Shown in pieces: positions 8,483 through 14,551 of a stretch of DNA of 14,560 nucleotides. Positions within the stretch are counted from its first letter, which is position 1, and the number at the start of each line of letters is the position of its first letter. The notes under the pieces were generated by a model. It did no database searches. It was not told where the DNA came from and saw only the letters and a list, made by a program, of their open reading frames with translations. A program made the position numbers and the translations under genes. The DNA is from Lentisphaerota bacterium (GTDB lineage: Bacteria; Verrucomicrobiota; Lentisphaeria; Oligosphaerales; JAFGRS01): positions 1-14,560 of the forward strand of contig JAAYZO010000345.1 of NCBI GenBank assembly GCA_012514865.1, given 5' to 3'.

Positions 8483-8632
8483 ATGGCTGAAACGGCGTAC
8501 TGCGTCAAGTGCAAGGCCAAGAAGACGATGGACAAGGCCAAGAAGGTCACCATGAAGAACGGCCGACCGGCCATGAAGGGCGTCTGTGCCGCCTGTGGCT
8601 GCGGCATGTACAAGATCCTGCCGGTGAAGTGA
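8483..8632 (+). CDS. DUF5679 zinc-ribbon-like mini-protein, 49 aa
   Basis: A complete small gene with AAGGAG (8468-8473) at 9 bases from the ATG and a strong terminator 36 bases after the stop. The 49-residue product has two cysteine knuckles, Cys7-x-x-Cys10 (AYCVKC) and Cys35-x-x-Cys38-x-Cys40 (VCAACGCG), framing a basic Lys-rich middle with the stretch VTMKNGRPAMKG. This matches what I know of DUF5679 (PF18930), small proteins found in many bacteria and archaea and resembling zinc-ribbon segments of DNA topoisomerase I. Zn binding is likely; nucleic-acid binding is plausible from the basic charge, but no function is established to my knowledge. The good ribosome site and own terminator suggest a well-expressed monocistronic gene, divergent from kdsD. 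Confidence 0.9.
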   Translation: MAETAYCVKCKAKKTMDKAKKVTMKNGRPAMKGVCAACGCGMYKILPVK

Positions 8633-8668
8633 CGCGCTCGGCCGACCACGGCCGAACGCTCTGTCCGC

Positions 8669-8712
8669 AAGACTCACGGCCCCGCCATCGGGGGCCGTGA
8701 GTCTTGTCCTTT
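8669..8712 (+). terminator. Intrinsic terminator after the DUF5679 gene
   Basis: A perfect 15-bp stem: left arm 8669-8683 (AAGACTCACGGCCCC), 7-base loop 8684-8690, right arm 8691-8705. The 3' side is only weakly T-rich (GTCCTTT). It starts 36 bases after the stop codon, the ideal place for Rho-independent termination of the mini-gene transcript. Confidence 0.88.
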
Positions 8713-8715
8713 AAA

Positions 8716-8755
8716 GCCCCGGCGGCCCCGGCCGAGCGGCCGGCATTGCCGGGGC
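8716..8755. other. Second nested GC-rich hairpin downstream of the terminator
   Basis: Two nested stems: outer GCCCCGGC (8716-8723) with GCCGGGGC (8748-8755), inner CCGGCC (8728-8733) with GGCCGG (8738-8743) around a GAGC loop. It begins 10 bases after the terminator stem and has no T tract. It may be a back-up terminator, a leader structure or chance folding in GC-rich DNA. Confidence 0.35.
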
Positions 8756-8798
8756 GGCCCCCGTGTCCCCCGACCAGGCCAGCGTTGGCCGTTACCGT

Positions 8799-8829
8799 CC
8801 CCTGCCCCCCCGCGTCCCCCATGTCCCCC
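8799..8829 (-). other. Canonical G-quadruplex motif (C-rich on plus strand)
   Basis: The minus strand carries four G runs of 5, 5, 7 and 4 bases (8829-8825, 8820-8816, 8811-8805, 8802-8799) with loops of 4, 4 and 2 bases, satisfying the usual G4 rule with four tetrads. Two further C5 runs on the plus strand lie at 8758-8762 and 8767-8771. It is in the 410-base gene-free stretch about 210 bases upstream of the NDK-like gene, on the template strand for that gene's transcript if transcription starts upstream. Confidence 0.5.
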
Positions 8830-8899
8830 GGCGTCGGCGTTCGTACGCCGTTGTCGCGTGCCGGCGTGACGACGATGGCCACCGGTGCCATCGGGCCGC

Positions 8900-8928
8900 T
8901 TCCGGTCCGCGGGCTCTGGAGCTATAGT
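8900..8928 (+). promoter_or_regulatory. Possible promoter for the NDK-like / exonuclease pair
   Basis: TATAGT (8923-8928) is a 5/6 match to a -10 box, and the local GAGCTATAGTACAG is strikingly AT-rich for this DNA. The hexamer at the correct 17-base distance (TTCCGG, 8900-8905) is a poor -35. If used, the leader would be about 105 bases. The assignment rests mainly on the -10 and on position. Confidence 0.35.
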
Positions 8929-9042
8929 ACAGACCAAAGCGAGACCGAGCGAGGCATTTCAGGATGATGGCACGGCGCCGGTGGGTCGCTCAAGGCGAAG
9001 GCGGCGCCGCATAGGGTTTTCGTTGGGAAAGGCATGCCGGCG

Positions 9043-10221
9043 ATGGCAGAAGAACTCTCTTGTGTTGTGGTCACTCCGTACACGATCAGCAAATCGCGCA
9101 CGGGGGCAGTGTTGGCGCGACTGTTCAGCCGTGTCTCGGCAGAGCTGGTGGCGACCCAGATGTTCGCCGTCACCCGGGAGATGGCCGAGCGTTACGCCGA
9201 GAGCATCCAGTGCGGTGAGAGCGCCGAGGATGACCGGTACCGCCTGGTCATCCGCGACTACATCCAACGGGACTTCAGCCCGCTGGAGGGCGGCCAGCGC
9301 CTGCGCCGGGCTCTGCTCCTGGTCTTCCGCGGCGAGCAGGCCTGCAAAGAGGTCGCCGACGTCGTCGGGCGCCTGCACATCAGCAGCGCCAGCGGCGAGA
9401 GCATCCGCGACACCTTCGGCGACCTGGTCTACAACGAGGACGGCTCGGTGCGCTACTTCGAGCCGGCGGTGCTGACCTCGGGACTGCGCGAGCGCGCCGC
9501 GGCCGACCTGCGCATGTGGCTCGAGTTCGCGCGGCAGCAGCCGGCGCTGCTGGACCGCGTCTGCTCCTACCAGAACCCGGCGGCGGTCGAGCAGACCCTG
9601 GTGCTGATCAAGCCCGACAGTTGGCGCCAGCGCAGTTCGCGGCCGGGGTCGGTGATTGACATGTTCAGCCGCACCGGCCTGCGCATCATCGGCATGAAGC
9701 TCTGCCGCATGAGCGTCGCCCAGGCCCTGGAGTTCTACGGACCGGTTCGCGATGTCCTGCGCTCGAAGCTGGCGCCCGGCATCGGCACCCGGGCCCGTCA
9801 GGTCCTCGAGAAGGAGCTCGGCATCACGCTGCCGCAGTCCATCGAAGCCGAGCTGGCGCAGAGCGTCGGCGTGCCCTTTGCCCAGAAGCAGTTCGAGGAC
9901 ATCGTCGAGTTCATGACCGGCAGCCGGCCGGCGCTCTGCCAGGGGGCCGACCTCGAGGCCGACGGCAAGGTGAAGTCTCTGGCCCTGGTCTACGAGGGCG
10001 AACACGCGGTGCAGAAGATCCGCGACGTCCTCGGCCCGACCGACCCGACCAAGGCGCCGGGAGGCACCGTCCGCTCGGAGTTTGGCTCGAATATCATGGT
10101 CAATACCGCTCACGCCTCCGACAGTGCCGCCAATGCCCGCCGTGAGATGGGCATCCTCAAGCTGCACGAAGGCAACTTCGTGCCGCTGGTCACGCGGGCT
10201 CTGGCGGAGCTCGGGCTGTGA
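9043..10221 (+). CDS. Tandem nucleoside-diphosphate-kinase-like protein (degenerate first domain, intact second)
   Basis: 392 residues from the ATG at 9043. Domain 2 (about 184-392) has NDK hallmarks: Lys190 in VLIKPD, the strand SLALVYEGE, GGTVRSEFG and NTAHASD with His357 at the phospho-histidine position, so transfer of the gamma-phosphate of ATP to NDPs is plausible. It is longer than a normal NDK (about 140 aa) because of an insertion of some 60 residues before PFAQKQFEDIVEFMTG. Domain 1 (about 5-150) keeps the fold pattern (VVVTPYTISKS, LLLVFRGE, SIRDTFGDLVYN) but lacks the KPD lysine and the catalytic histidine, so it looks inactive or regulatory. Start choice: GGGAAAGG (9025-9032) is 10 bases from 9043 but only 1 base from the in-frame ATG at 9034. 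The stop overlaps the next start (GTGA), implying coupled translation. Confidence 0.85.
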   Translation: MAEELSCVVVTPYTISKSRTGAVLARLFSRVSAELVATQMFAVTREMAERYAESIQCGESAEDDRYRLVIRDYIQRDFSPLEGGQRLRRALLLVFRGEQACKEVADVVGRLHISSASGESIRDTFGDLVYNEDGSVRYFEPAVLTSGLRERAAADLRMWLEFARQQPALLDRVCSYQNPAAVEQTLVLIKPDSWRQRSSRPGSVIDMFSRTGLRIIGMKLCRMSVAQALEFYGPVRDVLRSKLAPGIGTRARQVLEKELGITLPQSIEAELAQSVGVPFAQKQFEDIVEFMTGSRPALCQGADLEADGKVKSLALVYEGEHAVQKIRDVLGPTDPTKAPGGTVRSEFGSNIMVNTAHASDSAANARREMGILKLHEGNFVPLVTRALAELGL

Positions 10222-11138
10222 GCGACGCCCCGGCAGCCTCGACCGCGGCGGACCGCGTGGTCCTGGTCGACGGCTACAGCCAGATCTACCGGAATTTCTA
10301 CGCCATCCGCGGGCTGACCTCGCCGACGGGTCAGCCCAGCAACGCCCTCTACGGCATGGCGCGTTTCCTGCTCAGCCTGGACACGGCCTTCCCGCACACC
10401 TACGGGGCGCTCGTGCTCGACAAGGGCCGGCCGGCGCACCGCCTGGCCCTCCTGCCGGAGTACAAGGCGACACGGCCGCCGATGCCGGACGACCTGCGGG
10501 CGCAGGTCGAACCGATACGGTCCTGGGCCACCGCCCTGGGCTGGACGGTCCTCCAAGTCGAGGGCTTCGAGGCCGACGACCTCATCGCGGCCGTGGTGGC
10601 CGCCTGCCCGCAGCACGAGGTCGGCATCGTCACGCAGGACAAGGACCTCGGCCAACTGGTCGGGACGCGCGTCAGCCTCCTCCAGGCCGCGCCCAAGGGC
10701 GGCCTGGAACGCCTCGGCGTCGCCGAGGTCACGGCCAAGTTCGGCGTGCCGCCCGAGCGCCTCTGCGACTACCTCGCCCTGGTGGGCGACGGCGTCGACA
10801 ACATCGCCGGCGTGAATGGCGTCGGCCCGAAGACCGCGGTGACACTCCTGCGGCGTTTCGGCAGCGCCCAGGGCATCCTCGAGCACGCCGCCGAGATCGA
10901 GAAGCCGGCGCTGCGACAGGCCGTCAGCGCCGCCGCCGTGACCCTGCAGCGTAACCTCGCCCTCATCGCCCTCACCCGGACCCTCCCGCCCGACTGGCGC
11001 AGCCTCGAGGACATCCGCCGGCGTCCCCCGAACTGGGACGCCCTCCTCGACATGGCCCGCGAGTATGGCTTCAAGTCGCTCCTCGCCGACCTGGAGAAGC
11101 GCCGCCAGGAGGCCTGCACGCCGCGGCTCTTCGCCTAA
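10218..11138 (+). CDS. Stand-alone 5'-3' exonuclease / flap endonuclease (PolA N-terminal type)
   Basis: 306 residues beginning with GTG that overlaps the upstream TGA by four bases (GTGA). The sequence is equivalent to the 5'-nuclease domain of DNA polymerase I without polymerase parts. The acidic metal ligands can be lined up with E. coli Pol I: Asp18 (LVDGY), Asp68 (VLDKG), Glu118, Asp120 and Asp121 (EGFEADDL), Asp141 and Asp143 (TQDKDLGQLV), Asp191 and Asp194 (VGDGVDN); all appear present. The arch-region motif EYKATRPPMP (81-90) and the helix-3-turn-helix GVNGVGPKTA (198-207) are typical. It should remove RNA primers and 5' flaps during replication and repair, in the cytoplasm. It ends one base before a perfect palindrome. 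Whether the genome also has a full PolA with its own 5' nuclease cannot be seen. Confidence 0.92.
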   Translation: MSDAPAASTAADRVVLVDGYSQIYRNFYAIRGLTSPTGQPSNALYGMARFLLSLDTAFPHTYGALVLDKGRPAHRLALLPEYKATRPPMPDDLRAQVEPIRSWATALGWTVLQVEGFEADDLIAAVVAACPQHEVGIVTQDKDLGQLVGTRVSLLQAAPKGGLERLGVAEVTAKFGVPPERLCDYLALVGDGVDNIAGVNGVGPKTAVTLLRRFGSAQGILEHAAEIEKPALRQAVSAAAVTLQRNLALIALTRTLPPDWRSLEDIRRRPPNWDALLDMAREYGFKSLLADLEKRRQEACTPRLFA

Positions 11139-11182
11139 CCTGGATTATTCGCGAAGCGCGGATGCTTCGCGAATAATCCAGG
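11139..11182. repeat. Perfect 19-bp-arm palindrome, possible bidirectional terminator
   Basis: CCTGGATTATTCGCGAAGC (11139-11157) is followed by a 6-base loop and its exact reverse complement (11164-11182). It starts directly after the TAA of the exonuclease gene and lies between two convergent genes, a natural place for a two-way terminator, although neither side has a T tract. The arms are much more AT-rich than the surrounding genes, so a repeat or mobile-element relic is an alternative. Confidence 0.75.
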
Positions 11183-11188
11183 CCAGGC

Positions 11189-11332
11189 TAGTGTGTCGTC
11201 CCGCAAATCCAGTGTCTTATTCTCAGCGCCCTATTGAGTGTGCCAGACGCCGCACATGGAGCGCGAGCGTCCGCGCGAGCCACGTTGTCGTCGCCTAGGC
11301 GAAAGACAACGTTCTTTTGGGACGACACACTA
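11189..11332. mobile_element. MITE-like element with TA duplications (IS630/Tc1-mariner type)
   Basis: Element body 11191-11330 (140 bp), flanked by TA at 11189-11190 and 11331-11332, inside a GCTAGC-like target. Ends read inward start with identical GTGTGTCGTCCC; after ten poorly matching bases both show TGTCTT at the same distance (positions 23-28), so the termini are bipartite (about 21/28 identical), as expected for transposase recognition. With flanking bases the perfect inverted repeat is 16 bp (11187-11202 and 11319-11334). The interior encodes no transposase and holds an internal hairpin: ACGTTGTC (11282-11289) with GACAACGT (11305-11312) around palindrome TCGCCTAGGCGA (11291-11302). 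TA duplication within CTAG is characteristic of IS630-family insertion. It would need a transposase supplied elsewhere in the genome. Confidence 0.82.
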
Positions 11333-12442
11333 GCGCCGCCGCTCAAGGCGCGTCAGGGCCTCGGCCGCATCGAAGAGGGCCGTCAGGACATCGGCCGCCA
11401 CACGCAGGAGCAGCGCCGCCGCCGCGCCACTCAGGAGCAGCGCGACCGTCTTGGCCAGGCCACGCCGGCGCACGTCGGCACGCTGACGCGACAGCGCCTC
11501 GAGGGCGGCGTCGTCGAGATCGAGACGACCGCGCAGGCGCTCCAGGCAGTCGTCGGCAGCCCACGAGGTCTGCACGGCGCCGGCCACGTCACGGCACACC
11601 GCCTCCAGATGGCTGGCCAGTTCCTCGCCGCGGAGCTGGTGACCGGCCTTGACCAGCTCGCTCTGAGCCCGCCGCAACTCGGCCAGCTCCTGCACCAGTC
11701 GCAGTCGACGCCCCTCGGGACTGGGCGCCGGAATGACCTGCCGGAGGCTGGCCAGGGCGGCCGCCGCAGCGTCGATGCGGGCCTGCACAGCCGGCCCGCC
11801 GCCGAGCGACCCGAGGACCTCCAGGAAGCTCCCGGCCTGGTCCAGGGTGTCAAGACGGCGCTGCCGCTCGCTCTGGTCCATGGCGGTGTAGAGGCCGTCG
11901 TCACGACTCTCGAGCTGACGCCGCAGGCCCTCGATGCGCGCCTCCAGCGCCATCGCCTCGGGCCCGCGCGAGGCCTCCAGTCCCCGACGGATCTTCTCGG
12001 CCTTGCTGCGCAGACTCTCGAGCAGCCAGTCGGTGGACGCTCCGAAACTGGCCGTCATGCCCGCCTGAAGACCCTCGACGTAGCCCTGGTGAGCCGCAAG
12101 CGCGGACCGCGCCGCCGCCAGGTCGCGGCGGTCGCGGACAGCGTCGGGGAAGGCCGCCGACGGCACTGGCGGCATAGCCACGCCCGGTACCGCCGCCGCC
12201 ACGGCCGCGGCCGCGCCGGCACAGGCCGCCCGCAACGACGCCACATCGTCGCCGTAGCCGGGGGCAGAGCGGAGCGTCAGGTCCGCCAGCGCGGCACGCA
12301 GAAGCAGGAGCTGCACCACCGCAGCGGCAACGCCCGCCGCCAGGCAGAACAGCCCGCCGACGGCGGCGGAACGCGCCAGGAATCGCCCCCAGCGGTACGA
12401 TGGCTGCGGCTGCACAGAAGACTCGGTGACGGGCTCTGCCAT
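11330..12442 (-). CDS. Hypothetical membrane protein with central coiled-coil region, 370 aa
   Basis: I do not recognise a family. One transmembrane segment lies near the N-terminus (about residues 25-49, SAAVGGLFCLAAGVAA onward) and a second near the C-terminus (about 332-353, VALLLSGAAAALLL). Between them some 275 residues are rich in Ala, Leu, Glu, Arg and Gln with heptad-like patterns (for example LEARIEGLRRQLESRDDGLY and LVQELAELRRAQSELVKAGH), predicting long helices or coiled coil. Arg-rich flanks on both membrane segments leave topology uncertain. The start at 12442 has GGGGGTG about 8 bases upstream. The plus strand is also open here, but its product is Arg/Gln/His-rich and looks like a shadow. 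The TAG stop is formed by the TA target duplication of the adjacent MITE-like element plus that element's last base. Possible envelope or scaffold role; no firm function. Confidence 0.75.
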   Translation of the reverse strand: MAEPVTESSVQPQPSYRWGRFLARSAAVGGLFCLAAGVAAAVVQLLLLRAALADLTLRSAPGYGDDVASLRAACAGAAAAVAAAVPGVAMPPVPSAAFPDAVRDRRDLAAARSALAAHQGYVEGLQAGMTASFGASTDWLLESLRSKAEKIRRGLEASRGPEAMALEARIEGLRRQLESRDDGLYTAMDQSERQRRLDTLDQAGSFLEVLGSLGGGPAVQARIDAAAAALASLRQVIPAPSPEGRRLRLVQELAELRRAQSELVKAGHQLRGEELASHLEAVCRDVAGAVQTSWAADDCLERLRGRLDLDDAALEALSRQRADVRRRGLAKTVALLLSGAAAALLLRVAADVLTALFDAAEALTRLERRR

Positions 12443-12520
12443 GGCGTCTGCACCCCCATGCCGTCGCGGTTCACCTGGTCCTCAGCATAGCCCCGCCTGC
12501 GCCCCGCTGCCACGTCGCGG

Positions 12521-12675
12521 CAGGGCTGTTTGAAAGTCCGGTTCTGGCACCCCTCCAGGGTGCATGGCGTGCAATCCGCGTTTCCGGGGGTCGGGCTGCG
12601 CGCGACCCCCGGCTACGATCTGGCACCCCTCCAGGGTGACCGAGTGAACGCCGTCGCGATCTTCAAACAGCCCTG
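12521..12675. repeat. 155-bp nested structured repeat element
   Basis: Perfect 14-bp terminal inverted repeats, CAGGGCTGTTTGAA (12521-12534) and TTCAAACAGCCCTG (12662-12675). Inside, the 20-base sequence TCTGGCACCCCTCCAGGGTG occurs twice in direct orientation (12543-12562 and 12619-12638); each copy contains a CACCC/GGGTG mini-hairpin. Between them is a hairpin CCGGGGGTCG (12584-12593) with CGACCCCCGG (12603-12612). No open frame of its own and no clear target duplication. It occupies the middle of the 356-base gene-free stretch between the divergent coiled-coil and beta-propeller genes. It resembles, from memory only, intergenic repeats common in Planctomycetota/Verrucomicrobiota-type genomes and REP-like elements; a non-autonomous mobile repeat is most likely. 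The rest of the gap shows no promoter I can defend. Confidence 0.78.
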
Positions 12676-12798
12676 GGCACTGGGTCGGGGACGTTCCTCT
12701 TCTGCGATTGGCGGAGTACATTCCGGGGCGTGGCCGTGGCTGTCGCCATTCCAGAGGTTGTGGAGGTCGTCTCGGAAACGCTCAGGAGGGCCGTCCCG

Positions 12799-14379
12799 AT
12801 GAAGCTGTCAGCGGTTCTGCTGCAAGGTGTCCTGTCATCGAGTCTGGCCTGGTCGGCGCTGGCCGGCGAGGCCGCCACGCTTCCGGAGGGCTCGGCGATG
12901 CACGTGACCATCCAGGTCGACTTCGGTGCCGACATCGGCCAGAACTTCGGGACTCTCTTTGAGGTCACGGACCGTGAGGGTCGGATCGTGGCCGGTGCCG
13001 GCTTCCAGGGGCTGTACAACACCACCTGCCGGAATGACCGCCGGGCGCTGCAGTGCTTTGTTCGTCCGGCGGTGGAGACCACCGCGCCGGTGCACGACGC
13101 CCTGCCGCGCTTCAGCGCCGACACCGGTGTCTACATCGGCGATGTCGACGGCCGCCTCCTCGTCCGGCCGCTGCTGTCCGCGAGCCGGCCGCAGCTCTGG
13201 GATGCCGCCGCCGGGGCCTGGGAGCCATCGGCGGAGCACGCCGCCGCCGGGCTTCTCGGCGGCGACGGCGCCACGCACCTCGGCGACGGGGTGCTGACCT
13301 TCGAGCGCGGCCGGATTGCCTACCGCGGTGAGACCATCCTGGCCGCGCCCGAGCGCGAGACCATCCACCACGTCTACTACGCTCAGGGGCACCTGTTCTT
13401 CTACCACGACCGGCGCGGCGTCGACGAGGCGGACTCCTTCACGCGTGTCTGTGCGCTGCCCTGGCAGCCCGGCCAGCCGGCCCCGGACCTCTCCAAGGCC
13501 ATCGCGCAGCCGACAACCACGCTGCGGCAGACGACGTGGGCCTGGGGTCAGCTCGGCGAGACGGTCCTGACCGTGACCAACTGGGGCGGCGTCTACGCCT
13601 TCCGCGGCGGCGCCTGGCGGACGCTGCGCACCGTGGACGGCAAGAGCTTCCAGGTCTACGCGATGCTGAACTACTACGACCGCCTGCTCCTGGGCCAATA
13701 CCCGACCGGGTGCATCTACGAGTTCGACGGCGAGTCGATGCGCCTGCGCGAGCTCTGGCCGCCGTGCCTGCCGGGTGTGGCGACCTACAGCCGCGAGGCG
13801 CAGGCGCTGGCGCTCTACCGGGGCGACCTCTATGCCACGGTGTGGCCGTGGGCCGAGGTCTGGCGCTACGACCGCCATGCCGACAGATGGACACCCATGG
13901 AACGGCTCTTCACCCAGCCGCCGCTCACCGCCGCCGTCGGGCATCCGTACGAGGCCGAGATCGTCGCCTACAACCAGGCCAACGGCACAAAGCATGTCAT
14001 GAACGACTGGGGCCAGCGCGCCAACAGCCTCGTCAGCGTCGGCGACGCGCTCTACGTCGGCACCTCCAACAAGGGCGGCACGCCGCGGCCGGAGGGGTAT
14101 ACCTTCATCACCGACGCGGCCCTAGCCGAGTACGGCCTGGTGCACCGCTTCCGCTGGCCCGGCCAGATCACCGGCCAGGTGCGCTGGACCGGCGCTCCGA
14201 CGACCTTCGAGGTCGTCGTCGCCGAGGGCCGTCTGCGCCTCCTCCAGGACGGCCGCGAGCTGTCGGCCGCGGCGGTGGAGCCGAGTCTGAGCGCCGGGCT
14301 TGCCGGCGCCACCGTGACCTGGGGCAGGGGGATGTACGGCCCCCTCGCCGGGACCATCCTGAGCCACCGGCCCGAGTGA
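12799..14379 (+). CDS. Exported hypothetical protein, probable beta-propeller, 526 aa
   Basis: The N-terminus MKLSAVLLQG to ALAGEA is a good Sec signal peptide (cleavage near residue 22), so the protein is exported. No enzyme family is recognised. The mature part is beta-rich, with recurring short blocks of aromatic and Gly/Asp-containing strands such as GGVYAFRGGAWRTL, GCIYEFDGESMRLRELW, GDLYATVWPWAEVWRYD and GDALYVGTSNKGG, the spacing expected for Kelch/WD-like propeller blades, so a binding or scaffolding role, perhaps on carbohydrate, is possible. Before these, a segment with FGADIGQNFGTLFEV and GAGFQGLYNTTCRND looks like a separate N-terminal beta region. ATG 12799 has AGGAGGG (12784-12790) at 8 bases; the in-frame ATG at 12730 lacks this and would bury the signal peptide. 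No partner gene is visible except the possible gene starting at the right edge. Confidence 0.82.
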   Translation: MKLSAVLLQGVLSSSLAWSALAGEAATLPEGSAMHVTIQVDFGADIGQNFGTLFEVTDREGRIVAGAGFQGLYNTTCRNDRRALQCFVRPAVETTAPVHDALPRFSADTGVYIGDVDGRLLVRPLLSASRPQLWDAAAGAWEPSAEHAAAGLLGGDGATHLGDGVLTFERGRIAYRGETILAAPERETIHHVYYAQGHLFFYHDRRGVDEADSFTRVCALPWQPGQPAPDLSKAIAQPTTTLRQTTWAWGQLGETVLTVTNWGGVYAFRGGAWRTLRTVDGKSFQVYAMLNYYDRLLLGQYPTGCIYEFDGESMRLRELWPPCLPGVATYSREAQALALYRGDLYATVWPWAEVWRYDRHADRWTPMERLFTQPPLTAAVGHPYEAEIVAYNQANGTKHVMNDWGQRANSLVSVGDALYVGTSNKGGTPRPEGYTFITDAALAEYGLVHRFRWPGQITGQVRWTGAPTTFEVVVAEGRLRLLQDGRELSAAAVEPSLSAGLAGATVTWGRGMYGPLAGTILSHRPE

Positions 14380-14406
14380 TACGACCGCCGGCGGCGGCGA
14401 CGGGCT

Positions 14407-14446
14407 GGGTCCACGGGCGGCGCCGCGGACCTCCTCGAGCGGGGTG
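14407..14446 (+). repeat. Imperfect 40-bp direct repeat, copy 1
   Basis: Begins GGGTCCACGGGCGGCGCCGC and matches copy 2 (14501-14540) at 35 of 40 positions; the period is 94 bases. The core is an imperfect palindrome, GTCCACGG facing CCGCGGAC around GGCGCC. It lies in the 172-base gap after the beta-propeller gene. It could be a regulatory binding site or a remnant of a duplicated intergenic segment. Confidence 0.6.
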
Positions 14447-14500
14447 GGCGCGCCTGCCTCGCGCGGGCTGACGTGCGGGCGCCGCGGCCGGCGCCCATCC

Positions 14501-14540
14501 GGGTCCACGGACGGCGCCGCGGACCACCTTGGGCGGGGTT
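14501..14540 (+). repeat. Imperfect 40-bp direct repeat, copy 2
   Basis: Begins GGGTCCACGGACGGCGCCGC; five differences from copy 1. It ends 11 bases before a possible start codon at 14552, so this copy would overlap the promoter or leader of that gene if the gene is real. Confidence 0.6.
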
Positions 14541-14551
14541 ACAGTAGGGCC

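Noticed and set aside
8959..10167. 402-residue minus-strand open frame opposite the NDK-like gene
   Set aside because: The plus strand shows KPD, RSEFG and NTAHASD motifs and coupling to the exonuclease; the antisense product has no recognisable motif.
11234..12490. 418-residue plus-strand open frame opposite the coiled-coil gene
   Set aside because: It begins inside the MITE-like element and is rich in Arg, Gln, His and Gly with no membrane or domain pattern, whereas the minus frame has two clean membrane segments and regular helices.
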